Positions 1-14,200 of a stretch of DNA of 64,000 bases are shown in pieces (position 1 is the stretch's first letter; each line of letters begins with the position of its first letter). The DNA is taken from contig OY829648.1 in the NCBI GenBank assembly GCA_963691815.1, forward strand, positions 32,401,456 through 32,465,455. The letters are read 5' to 3'. The notes under the pieces were generated by a model. The model saw only the letters and a list, made by a program, of their open reading frames with translations, did no database searches and was not told the DNA's origin. The translations under genes were made by a program, and so were the position numbers. This DNA is from Echiichthys vipera (lineage: Eukaryota; Chordata; Actinopteri; Perciformes; Trachinidae).

Positions 1-3000
1 ACCTCTGCTTTTAACAAATGTGTTGTCATAGGCAGTAGAAATGAGAGATACATCAGGTCTGTTTTCCAGAATATGGCAATGAAATGTTTATTTTGTCTTC
101 TGTTGACAAAGAAAAGAAAGAAAACTTTACAAAGTAACAATTCAACACCAGACTCAAACTGTTTTTATACGTCTGTTACCAAAGACTGCAGAAATGTGAC
201 AATGGAGCTATGGTGAGCATGTAAAGAAGTTGAGAGATGTCCGCAGAGAGGGGGGGCTGTGCGTGTGTGTGTGTGCTACATTAACATGTTCACAGGGTTG
301 GCCCAGCTGGAACTCAGCTTCCTCCTTCAACACGCACTCAAGTGGAAACAAACAGCTTAGTGATCAGACGATCGGGACAAAGAATACATGACACCACCTG
401 GTGACAGTGATGTGGTCAAACACCCGCAGTGAGTCAGGCAGGGAGGATTTATTTAGTTTCCCTCCTTGTTTTAGTTTTTATAAAGCTTTCAGGACATCAT
501 TTAGAAAATGTCTCCGATTTCATTCAGCCAATAAAAATTGAGTAGCCATAAAATCGTTACAACACAAACGTAGATATGGATTTAGTATCTGTCGAGCCTG
601 ACACTGGATCTAATACTGATGCCATAACACACTGATAACAATGTATCAGCTGAGCAGGAGGGTTCAATGTTTCCTTGCAAACAACAGTCTGACAAAAACT
701 AAAGGTCAACTTGCTGGAAATGTTTTGCTTTCATCCACATCTCAGTCTTCATCAGCCCATGAGATTGTTCAGTTCTTATTTAGAGTCTGATTAACGCTGT
801 AATTTCAGCCATATTGGACTATTACAACACCTAATATTCATTTTACATAAACAATTTGGATAAGAATCCTTCAGAGCTGTTTTTTCTCACACGGCCATGT
901 TGTCAGGACCCTTTGTGTCACTTGTCAACGCACTAAGTAGCCCCACACGTCAAACTGTGACGCTGTTTTAAACACAGGGAACACGTGGTCAATACTGGGA
1001 ATGCAAGCGAAACTACTTGGCTAGGAAATGGCTGTGGGTGGGGTTCAAGGTCATTTGTAACTACAGTGAGGCATGGGACATGAACAGTGGTGTCCGGTGT
1101 TTGTATTAATCCTGGAGCACTTGCTCTGAACCTCATTAACAGCTGTGGAAGGAATTATCTATTAAAGTTGTACTCCATAAGAGTTCCATCTATTTAATTT
1201 TCTGTTCAGTTTCTCTCTATCACAGTGTGAGTTAAAATCATGTGACTCACTAATGAAAGCACTTGTTGCCTTTTTGCTGAGTATTCACATCTGTGTGTTT
1301 GTGGAGACATTCCCTCCATAGATGGAAATTAGACTCCATGTTAGTGACTCTGCTGACAGTGGTTGGTCTGTCGGCCCAGATTATCACAACAGTTATGCTG
1401 CGTTCACTAGTAATCAGAAATTGGTAATTCCAAATTCTGAGACAGGGTTGTAGTAAGGGTAGAAGTGTTATAGGAACATGTGTGTGTGTGTTTAGGAGGG
1501 GAACATATAAGGGACGGACTGGAAGGAGAGAGGGGAATGTTTCAATAAAGTTTACAAAAGAGCAAAAAATAAAAAAGTCAACACACACAGTGACCATGAA
1601 CGTGAAAAGATGGAGGCTCTGAAAGAACAGGGTCACTGCCAAAGAGGCCGCTAGAAACAAGCTATCTAATTTCTAATGGAGTACAACTTTAAAGCCTGGT
1701 GCGTTTCATCCAGAATCACAGAGGGCTGTGACAACATGGTGGTCTCGGACGCCCTGGGAATGAGAACGTGCTGACATTTTGGGACAACTCACTCCTGGAT
1801 TCTCATCAAAAGGTCAGACGGCTGCTGCTCTAACTGTATCACAAGATCTTCCTCAGCAGATGAAGCTTGAATTCTAAATTATCTAAATTCATTTTAAACA
1901 TCTGTACCATAGAGGCGTCCCATAAGCCACTTCTTCATCTCGGTGTCACTTTAGACTTCTTAAATGGGGATCTTCAAGAACTGTGACTTGTATTGAGCAG
2001 GACATTTTGCACACAAATCATAAATAAAGTCGTCAGCGCTGTCGGGCGGACAAATTATGCAACAGCCACACTGTTTCTGAGTGACTTTAACTGTATATTT
2101 GGCAATTCTGGATGCACGTTGTTCTTTATCTACCAGCATATTATACACCAATACTGATACATCTGTTAGGTGACCGGTGTGTACTGATTCATCAGTCAGG
2201 TTTTAATGAACATTTCTGAAAGTCATAGTAACGGAGTCCAGATGTTGTAGCACTGGGATGAATGTGTCGAATCACCAACATGGACACATCACAACATCAT
2301 TCTGTTCAGTAACTGCTGCCTGCAGCGCTGTTCACAAAAGCAAAGCCGCTGTGTACCTGCTCTGTCATCATGCAGGTGGAAACTACATGGACATTACACA
2401 TGGATTTTTTAGGCTAGGCCATGCAGATTGAAAGCTATTAAAGAGGTTTCAGGGTGCCTCAGCTTCAGCAAGTTGTGCTTGAAATAGTTGATGATAGAAG
2501 GATATGTGCTTGTGTTCATTCTTTCAGAGGACAGGGAAGTTTGCTTTGTATGAGTTTCTTCAGAACTGAGATGAAAGCATGTGCACACAGCCCTGCGGCT
2601 CAGTCTTGGTGCATGTGGGCAGAGCTTTTGTTGAACATGACCCACCAGCAGTCACAGTGGATTATGACACATGATGTCAAGGCAGCCATAAACATCTCCA
2701 GATCATCTTTCACACTCTGATGTGATATGACTAATACAAAGGGGACAAAACATCAACAATTCAGGAAAACAAACAACAAAATTGTAATCTCTTCATTTAG
2801 AATGTGAAGTGAAAAAGAAAAAGAACTCAAGGCACAAATAAATACTGCAGAAAGGAATACAGTTGTGTAATGGTGAAGACAGCATCTGAATGGTCTTACA
2901 TACTTTGAGATTTCAGATGGTCATGTGAGGGATGGGTGGATTCAACCTCAGCTCACACTGAGACCCAGCACTGATCAGAGCCAGCGACGAATACTAACTG

Positions 3001-4445
3001 ATGATTTCTCAGTCTAACGTATGTCATCCGGACCAGAGGTTTGGCTTTGGCCCTGCAAACGTTCTACTGAACGGATCCACCAGAGTAATGGAATGTAGCT
3101 GGATCTGAAGCGCTACATGCTGACTGCCTTGTCACACCATGTCCTAACTGCTCTTCATGAAACAAAACAATGACATTTATTCATTCTGATGCTGCTCAAC
3201 AGAGAAGTCAACTAAAGCACAATGAAACCTGTTAGATACTTTACTCATCTACTACTGCTTCACTTTTAAAGGTAAACTTTGGATAATCGGAAGTGTGGTT
3301 GTATGAGTTACTGATCCAGTCAGTACATGACTGTCGGCACGTCACCAGTTTGGAGAAGCAGACGAGCTGCTGTGGACGAGGGCAGCAGCTATATATCTTT
3401 TAGACACTTCTTTCACTTTTAAGGTTGAATATGGAAAATGAGCAAAGCACCACCATCTAGTGTCTCAAGATCGTAGTCGCAACAACAAAAAATAAGTCCA
3501 GCAGTCGGGTTGCCAGGTTGGTCAGGCCCGACCCAGTAGCGACAGGAGGCCGAAGTTGGTCTGAGTCTGTTTGAACCCATCCCCTGCTGCAAATCACACC
3601 ATAAAAACAAGGATTATAGGAGTTTGACTGACAGTTAGCGTTAGCTGTTAGCGATCAAGGAGAACTCTAGCCATCTGGGCCTGCGTTTTAATGGCATTTC
3701 TCTCCTTTCTCTCAGTCCATGGAGTGAATGCTCAGCCTATATTGACTCTGGTTTTTGCCCGTCTCTGCTCATTCAGTTGCTGGGACAAATAACGCCCCCT
3801 TCACTGAGGCTCAGAGGCAGCTGCAGGATTGGCAAACTCCATTTCACCCAGTGCCAGCCTACAGTAGCTGCAACCAACAACAGACAACCCTGGCAACCAG
3901 CAACGCCCAACACTATTGGCTGCTACCATGGAAACACAACGGGACAGAAAGTCATTGTCAAACCCGTCAAAAGAAAATTTAAATATTAATTCAGACTAAA
4001 TATCTTATATTTCACCACTTTACGCCTAAAAACATAACAAGCAGAGTTGTCACTCACTGCACCAATTACATTTTTCTGCAACCGAGGCGTGTTCATGTGT
4101 TTCAAGTGGGAATGATTTTCTTTGAAAACATAGTCACAGGACTGGCTGTTGCTTGGTGGGTTTTGTTCTTGTTTTGCATTACCTTGCCATCAGACAGCAC
4201 TATTTAAGATTTTGCTTTTTTAATTTTTCCTACTGTCATACCACGTCATCATGCAGCAGATTAGAGGAACACTGATGAGTGATGCTAACCTGACTCTTCA
4301 GATGTTTGAAGGACATTGGAAACTGATTGGGAAAGGGCATGCACTTCTAAAACATACTGATGATGCTATTGCAGCATCTAAGCTAACCTCTTTAGGAGGC
4401 GCAATTGTTGTTTTGAACAAGCGTTCCCTTCTCGTGTCGTCATCA
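1..4445. other. Non-coding left flank, no gene seen
   Basis: Reading frames here are short, unconserved and interrupted. I see no exon-like segment bounded by splice sites and no recognisable protein motif. The stretch lies downstream of the b4galt6 stop codon on the minus strand, so part of it could be a long 3' UTR, but no polyadenylation site could be assigned. Reverse-complement AATAAA candidates near 87-92 and 446-452 are compatible with a transcript end but unsupported. Confidence 0.6.
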
Positions 4446-4461
4446 CCCCCCCCCCCCCCCC
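4446..4461. repeat. Poly-C tract, 16 nt
   Basis: Sixteen consecutive C residues in otherwise mixed sequence. Homopolymers of this length are prone to length variation and sequencing error. A 16-nt poly-G tract occurs at 33966-33981. Confidence 0.9.
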
Positions 4462-4768
4462 AACTGCAAGTAGCTCCTTAGAGGACGCTGATTGGCCAGA
4501 CGACTTCTAGCGCAACACAAACACATTAGTTGGAGTCTGAGGATGGATTTTTGTGTGACCTGAATGCGATTCTTGTGTGATTTTGTGTTATCGCAAGAAT
4601 TCGAATCCAACATACCATTACAATAGATAAGGGCCATTGGTCTGACCATAGTGGAATTGGCTGAGAACATGAAAGTTGCTGCTCTACCACTGCCTTGATC
4701 AGTTAGTTAGTTAGTTTTTATAGTTCCTAACATTTTTAAAACACCAAAGTTACACAATTACACAAACT

Positions 4769-5364
4769 AACTGATGGAGGCATGGTAGACAGCAACTCCG
4801 GTGTTCCGTTTTTGTCCGCTTCAGTTCCTGGTTGCTAAGGGCTGTCTGACCACAGGGTAAAGTGGTGAATCTATTCTAAATATAGCATACTCTTAAACTG
4901 ATAGATTTTTTAGGGTGTATGAAATCCGTTTAGCTGCTGTCCTCGTCCACAGTAGTACATTTCTTGTCTTCTGAGTCAGTCCTCCTGTCTGCTTCTCCTA
5001 ACTGGCAGTGTGCTAACTTCCAGCTACTGTAGGTAACACTGACTGTGGAGAAGTACCTCATACAACCACACTTTCAAACATCTGAACTGTCCTTTGAAAA
5101 AGGAAAACTCGGCCAGTTTTAAAAATACTGTACTTGACCACTGCACCAAACAGCCTAACCAGCTGATCACCAAGACTCATGAATATAATGTGATGAAGTG
5201 ATCAGCCACTGGTCTTCTTAATAATACTCCATCTTGCTGCTACAGTCAGACCACAGCCACTAACCTACAGACAGGGCTGATTCTTCTCTTATGCAAACAT
5301 GTGGTACTGAGCTAAGAAAGGCATAGCACAAGAGAATCCTCCGCTGAACCAACACCTGTCAAAG
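4769..5364. repeat. Donor-like copy of a 0.6-kb direct repeat
   Basis: This 596-bp stretch is nearly identical to 7359-7949 (591 bp), in the same orientation. The two differ by a few substitutions and one 5-bp indel (GAGCTAAGAAAGG here against GAAAAAGG there). It has no flanking direct repeat of its own and no transposon-like ends. It therefore looks like the template from which the second copy was made. No coding potential was recognised. Confidence 0.85.
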
Positions 5365-6290
5365 TCCCCAGTTCTCCAGAGAGGACAGAGCACGGCTTCA
5401 GCTCTTCAGACTGACCAGTGCCCCTGCTCTCATCTGATCCACGTGCTGTGAAGTGTTAAATCTTTGTGGCTGAACATGAGCGGGATTGTACTGTGGCATG
5501 AGATTCAGCTGCGTCAGCCTTTGAGGAAAACAGAATACTGTAAACATACAGGCTGCTCTGACAGTCACTGCTGCAAGAGCTTTTGGGAGAAGGGTGGGGG
5601 CAGGTGAGGTCAGGATATATCCACGTGGCTTATACACTGCCTTTCCCAGAAGTCCTTGCAGTGTTTGTGTGGAAGAACCCTGGGTGTACTGACTGCCGTG
5701 CAATGCTTAAAACTATAGAAAATCAATTAGGAACATTACTCTGGCCATTTCATACCTGAAACCTACTTTCCTCTCACTCACTGTCAACTCAGGAGTGTGC
5801 CACTCCAAATATGGACAGCTCTGTGAGGACAGGGGTCAGTAAAGCACCATGTGGTGCAATTAACACTTTGGTTATGAGGCCATGGATGAACTTGTACATG
5901 TCTCCCACTTTGAAAAAAGCCATTCTTGATTAGTACAGCAGAGACACACCAAGACAACATGACTGCAGACCCAAGACACAAGACGGTCTATAATCCAGAC
6001 TAGGCCATTAATGTGATATGAATGTATCATATCAATGTAGAGGCACGTGAGAAGGCTCAATCACAGCGCTACAACAGAAATAGAAAACTAATTTTTATCA
6101 ACTAATGTGCTGAGTATGTTCTCCATTAATCAATTAATTGTGTGGTTTATAATTAGTTGTGACAACTTCAATTTGCTTGTTTTGTCTAGCCAACAGTCCA
6201 ACCCAAAGATATTCACTATCATCATCATAACATCTACATCAACAGGCATGATCCACCTGCTGCCACTCACTTTAAAAATTGCTTTGAATT
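5365..6290. other. Non-coding spacer, nothing recognised
   Basis: No splice-bounded exon, RNA gene or recognisable repeat was found. The longest frames (about 100 codons at 5398-5703 minus) have no recognisable domain. Confidence 0.5.
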
Positions 6291-8823
6291 TTTAAAAAAG
6301 ACAGTTGACCCCCAAATAAAAAACACACACTTTCCTTCTTTCCTGTAGTGCTATTGATCAGTCTAGAGAGTTTTGGTGTGAGCTGCCCAGTGTTGGACAT
6401 CAGCCATAGAGATGTCTGCCTTCTCTTTATTAGAATGGAACTATGACACGCCAGGTCTGCCACAGGGAGATCTGTAAACGCACAACTTTAGTGTTGTTTT
6501 GGTCGACCATCCACAGCAGCCGGCGTTATTGGAGCCTGAAAACAGGATCTTTTGAAATCTGGTCACAGAGTGTGAAGATTGTAAAACGCCCCCCGTGGCG
6601 TTGTCTTCTGGACGGTGAAAGCTCAGACTTTGTTAAAGGATGCCGTCATGGCCCCACCTCCGACCTCTAACCCTGTGGTGTCACATAACAACAGTGCTGC
6701 TGCGTGAGAGGAGAGAGACGGACCCATAGACTGTTTACTGAACTGGACTCTGAGCCACATGCATGGGAATGAATTAGGCCGACCACAGATTTCTCCTTTT
6801 CCCTGATGCTCTGAATAAGGAGCTCGTTTGTGGTGATCAAAGAGACAAAAAGTACATTGTGTATGTCTTTCCTACAAACTTATTGTGAGCGCGATGTGAA
6901 GGGACTATTTTCTTTCTACAGAACTACACCCACCAACCGTATCACCGCACACCAGGAGACATTCTCATTGACAACAGGCTTGTGCTTGTGACAGAGTGAG
7001 ATGCAAACATTAACGCCCTCCTCCCGAGCTGTCATGTTAGCTAGCTCAGGTGAGAGAGTATCAGTTAGCTATAAACTAATCTCAGCAAGCATTGGAACCC
7101 TTCCTTGTGAGCAGTGATACGGTTAGTGGGTGTAGTTCTGTAGAACGAAAATAGTCCCTTCATGAAAGCGCTCAGCACTGGTCTGTAGATTATCTTGAGT
7201 AACTGGGTCATGATTTCTGGAAAGACACATTGCTGTTGAGTTTTGTGATTTTTTATTTTTCTATTTATGAGGGTATGTCCACATGGTCGAAAACAACCTT
7301 TTTTCCCTCCATCGTTCTTTAAAAGTTTTGTCCACACAGCCTCAGCTCAAAAAAATCTAACTGATGGGGGCATGGTAGACAGCAACTCCGGTGTTCCGTT
7401 TTTGTCCGCTTCAGTTCCTGGTTGCTAAGGGCTGTCTGACCACAGGGTAAAGTGGTGAATCTATTCTAAATATAGCATACTCTTAAACTGATAGATTTTT
7501 TAGGGTGTATGAAATCCGTTTAGCTGCCGTCCTCGTCCACAGTAGTACATTTCTTGTCTTCTGAGTCAGTCCTCCTGTCTGCTTCTCCTAACTGGCAGTG
7601 TGCTAACTTCCAGCTACTGTAGGTAACACTGACTGTGGAGAAGTACCTCATACAACCACACTTTCAAACATCTGAACTGTCCTTTGAAAAAGGAAAACTC
7701 GGCCAGTTTTAAAAATACTGTACTTGACCACTGCACCAAACAGCCTAACCAGCTGATCACCAAGACTCATGAATATAATGTGATGAAGTGATCAGCCACT
7801 GGTCTTTTTAATAATACTCCATCTTGCTGCTACAGTCGGACCACAGCCACTAACCTACAGACAGGGCTGATTCTTCTCTTATGCAATCATATGGTACTGA
7901 AAAAGGCATAGCACACGAGAATCCTCCGCTGAACCAACACTTGTCAAAGCAGCTCAAAAAATCTCTGCGTCCACATGAAACCAGTGAAATTGACTCCAAA
8001 CGCTGTAGTACACATGCCAGGCCTGGATGTGGCGCTGTAACTGCCACAGAAATACACCAACAACAGAGAAGAAGAGCCGGGGAGACGCTGTGGAGAATCC
8101 AAACACCGGAGAGTTTCTCTCCAATTCTGGAGACTTCCCCAATCCTCCTCCATCCTAGAGACAAATATGTCACTGTTTCTGGGGTTAGTGGAGACTTTGG
8201 TGCTGTTTTGGACTCTGATGCAACGATCACTCTGCAGTTAGTGTCCTCAACGAGCAGAGGGGGCTGCTGGGAGCCCCTTCCACGTCCCAAAGCACTCAGA
8301 GGCTCCTTGATTTAGAAACAGAGCTAGAGAGCAGTTTAGCTCCTTATTCAGAGCATCAGGGAAAAGGGAGAAATCTGTGTTCGGCCTAATTCATTCCCAT
8401 GCATGTAGCTCTGAGTCCAGTTCAGTAAAAAAGTCTATGGGTCCGTCTCTCTCCTCTCACGCAGCAGCACTGTTGTTAAGTGACACCGCGGGGTTAGAGG
8501 TCGGAGGTGGGGCGATGACGACATTGTTTAACAAAGCATGAGGTTTCGTCGTCCAGACGACGTCGCCACGGGGGACGTTTTCAGGCTCTGATAACGGCGG
8601 CTGCTGTGGACGGTTGGCCAAAACAAGTTGTGCGGTTACAGTTCTCCGTGTGGACTGGCCCTGAGTGTCATAGTTCCATTCTATTAAAGAGAAGGCAGAC
8701 ATCTCTACGGCTATTTCCAACATTGGGCAGCTCACACCCAAACTCTCTGGACTGATAAATAGCACTACAGGTAAGAAGGAAGATGTTTTTTTTTATTTGG
8801 GGGTGAACTGACCCTTTAAAGTT
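6291..8823. mobile_element. Long inverted-repeat (foldback) DNA transposon, non-autonomous
   Basis: The left arm (about 6291-6960) reads as the reverse complement of pieces of the right arm (about 7090-8823). About 6303-6830 pairs with about 8335-8820, and about 6898-6960 pairs with about 7090-7165. Outer ends are similar: GACAGTTGACCCCCAAAT on the left, and GTCAGTTCACCCCCAAAT on the reverse complement of the right. This end type (TTTAAAGGGTCAGTTCACCC-like) is familiar from fish MITE-type elements, but I cannot assign a superfamily. No transposase was found. The right arm is interrupted by the insertion at 7359-7949 and holds further sequence (about 7965-8330) missing from the left arm. Confidence 0.7.
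7359..7949. repeat. 591-bp copied segment with 15-16 bp target duplication
   Basis: This is the second copy of the direct repeat whose first copy is 4769-5364. It sits inside the right arm of the foldback element. It is bracketed by CAGCTCAAAAAAATCT (7343-7358) and CAGCTCAAAAAATCT (7950-7964), which differ only by one A. That is the footprint of a staggered-break insertion. It has no poly-A tail, no terminal inverted repeats and no promoter boxes. It is therefore not a standard SINE, processed pseudogene or DNA transposon. Confidence 0.8.
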
Positions 8824-10840
<2,017 letters not shown>

Positions 10841-11103
10841 AACAGTTCACTTTGAGAGGCTTGCCACTGCCTCTTCATTTTTTCGGTTTTAGATTTTCTT
10901 TTTTTTCCTCACTAAGATTTCTTGGCAGCATTACACGGTGCGCCTCTTCACCCCTCCCGGCCTGCGCCCCCCTCCTCTCCTCTGCCGCGCCGTCGTTCTG
11001 CCACAGAGCGGCTGAACGGGACGCCGGGAGGCCAGGCTGGAGGGGAGCTTGGTGAGCTTGGGGTGTGGAGGAGGGTCGGGCGGGGGGTCGGTGGGGAGGC
11101 AGT

Positions 11104-11251
11104 TCAGTAGTCTGCGATAGGGGCGAGCTCAGGGTTCAGGTCCACCGTGATGTTCTTGTAGAGGCTGCTGAGGGAGGTGTGGGGGCTGTAATGGAGGTTG
11201 TTGAGGCCGTCCAAGTGTTGCCGCTCTTTGGAATACCTCAGCAGTTTATAC
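11104..11251 (-). CDS. b4galt6: b4galt6 coding exon 9 (C terminus and stop)
   Basis: Encodes residues 334-382, ending ITVDLNPELAPIADY then TGA. Acceptor TTCCCAG. The closing PELAPI-DY is typical of B4GALT6. Confidence 0.95.
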
Positions 11252-14200
11252 CTGGGAACACAGTCACACACTTCTGAGATCAGGATTTATCCACTCTAGA
11301 GGACATTTTTCTAACAGATAGCCGACCCTTGTTAACCAAACAGAAACTGAGTTCCAGCTCACCCGTCTGGGAGGCTCAGACATATGCTCCATGGACAGCC
11401 GCAGACCTGCACCAACAACGTAGCGTGCATCGTCATTGACACGTGCAGCAACTTTCCTTGAACCACTTCAAACCGGTCGAAAGTCCACTGCAGAGCATAT
11501 GTCCGAGCATATATATAGTGACTTGTGTCACTTAGCTCTGGCTGCTGTACTAGCAAGGTGCATTTTAAGCTCTATGGTTTTGTTAAGTTCATGGCTCTCA
11601 CAACCTACTGCGCTTGGCGCCACTGAGCATCACAGAGTATGCCAGACAGACTCAAAGCTGACTAGGGTTGGATGGCTTTCACATTTGAGCTGATACTGGT
11701 CCCAATGACGGTACCTGGACCCGATAGTAACTTATTTCAGTGCTTTATTCTCTCTGTAATAACAAAATGTAATTTCAGTCGCAAACATTAGAGCAAACTT
11801 ATTCATCCTATTCACGTGGTTATTTATTTAGAACATTTTAGACAAAATAAACCCCTCCCCTACCTCCATCCAACCTCCAGCCTGTCAGTCTGACACCAGG
11901 GCATAGAAACGGCTGTCATATCGCCATTATATTACGTTTGTTCAGTATAAGTTTTGAAAATTGGAACCACTGTTGCATCAGCTTTTGTCTGGGTCAAACA
12001 CAGGAGAGGACAGAAGCTTGCACTTACACCGTACCTTCTCAGCTACTGAAATGTGGCACTGACATGACTTGGTTGTACCGATGTAATTCGATCATACCAT
12101 TAAAAATAGCGATTTCAGTACCCGACCCTAAAGCTGACACAGACACAGCTAAAACACAATTTGCTATTGCTTAAGCTCTCCGGTAGGCAACTCCAATAAA
12201 AGACAGGTGTGGATGCACAGGTCACTCCCAGTTGTTTGATTTACTTTTATTTTTTGTGATAGACCTTTTTAACGGATAGTATTAATTGGTCAAAATATGT
12301 ATAACTCACTCCATTTGCCCAGGCCCTACTGTCCTACAGGACTTACACCTGTGGCTGCTCTGACATGAGAGCACTCTGCTTGCAAACAAGTCCTCAGATT
12401 CCAGCAAACTCAAGTTGTAGATTACAGAGCTCTGGATTACACTTGAGTAGGTGGCCCTTTAGTGTGGCCCAGCATTCCTGTATACACTGCTAAAAGAATA
12501 TGGCCACATAGAACACCTCTGAATGTAGTCTGAGTGATCTCAAAGCATCCTCAATGCACCCTGGGTGCATTCACACCTGTACAAATCAATCAATTAATCA
12601 ATCTTTTTTTTTCTCAGCCTTCTATTGGAATGTCCTCACTGCAGAGCAGCGTTTTGAGCTGAACTTTTGTCGGACCCGTTTCTATTTATTCCTGTTGCTT
12701 GCCTTCAAAGGGCTGCACTGGAGGAGGAACGGCTCTGGAAATGCAGCTGTTTTCCAGGAGCAGATTTTACAGATTATTCCACAGTCTGTGCAATTTTAAC
12801 AGATGTGGATCTCATGTACGCAATAGTCTGGCGCTCTCTTGCTGTTAGGACATGGTGTTAGAGACAAAGCTCAAACAAAAGAATGTTACATTGTTTCTTC
12901 TTCTATCTTATTGCAGATCGGAGACAAACAGCTGGCTTACCTCCCGAGGAACTGTACCTCTCCTCTGTGGTGGTGAGGAATTGACTTGTACTTGCCGATC
13001 TCGCCCTCTGGTCGCGTGACATTCAAACCAGCGTAGTGAACCCTGAGGAGAAACCAGGCTGCATTAGTACCTGCAGCATTTAACCAACCTCAACCCTTTT
13101 GTGTCATGTGAACACTGTCAACAGTCTGCTGGTAGAAACAGGACCAATATATCGGTTGTTTTTTTCTATTTCTTTTAGATTCTAAAAATACGATGTATCA
13201 GATCTGTAGCCGGTTGACGAAAATGATCCAAAATGAGGGGCCGGAAAAATATGAGCATCACATTAATGGATATTGTAAAACAATGCAGCGGCATAGGAGT
13301 ACATACAGTATATTGTCTTTATTTTATCAATGTAAATATTAGTCGTTGGCCTCAAAGTGCAGTAACCTTGTCAAAAAAAGATCCTTGTTAAATGAACAAA
13401 CCTGTTAACCAGAGGTTTTCACTCAATTATTGGACTAAAGGACACGTTTGAGGCTCTTGTCCTTTACTTGAGTATTTTATTTACATGCTACTTTATACTT
13501 CAGTGGAAATATATAATAATAATATATATCATATTCAGACCCCCTTAAATTTCTCATTCTGATTTTTTTCCTCATTACTGTTCACACAGCACCCCATTTT
13601 GACAGAAAAACACAGAATTGTAAAAATATTTGCAAACGTATTAAAAAACAAAACTGAAATATCACATGGCCATAAATATCCAGACCCTTTGCTGTGACAC
13701 TCGTATATTTAACTCAAGCACGGTCCATTTCTTCGTATCATCCTTGAGATGGTTCTACACCTTTATTGGAGTCCAGATGTGTTTAATTAAACTGATTGGG
13801 CTTGATCAGGAAAGGCACACACCTGTCTATATAAGACCTTACAGCGCATGTCAGAGTAAATGAGAATCATGAGGTCGAAGGAACTCAGAGACAGAATCGT
13901 GCCAAGGCACAGATCAGGCCACGGTTACAAAGGAATTTCTGCTGCAGTTCAGGTTCCTCAGAGCATAGTGGCCTCAATAATCCTTAAGTGGAAGAAGTTT
14001 AGGACCACGACCAAAACTCTTCCTAGAGCTGGTCTTCCGGCCAAACCGAGCAATCAGGGAGAAGAGCCTTGGTGAGAAAGGCAAAGAAGAACCCAAAGAT
14101 CACTGTGGATGAGCTCAAGAGATGCAGTGGGGAGATGGGAAAAAGGTCTAGAAAGTCAACCATCACTGCAGCCCTTATGGACTTTATGGCAGAGTGGCCC

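Noticed and set aside
7850..8315. Overlapping frames of about 145 codons on both strands
   Set aside because: They lie inside the foldback element across the copied segment, are mutually antisense and have no recognisable domain or splice context.
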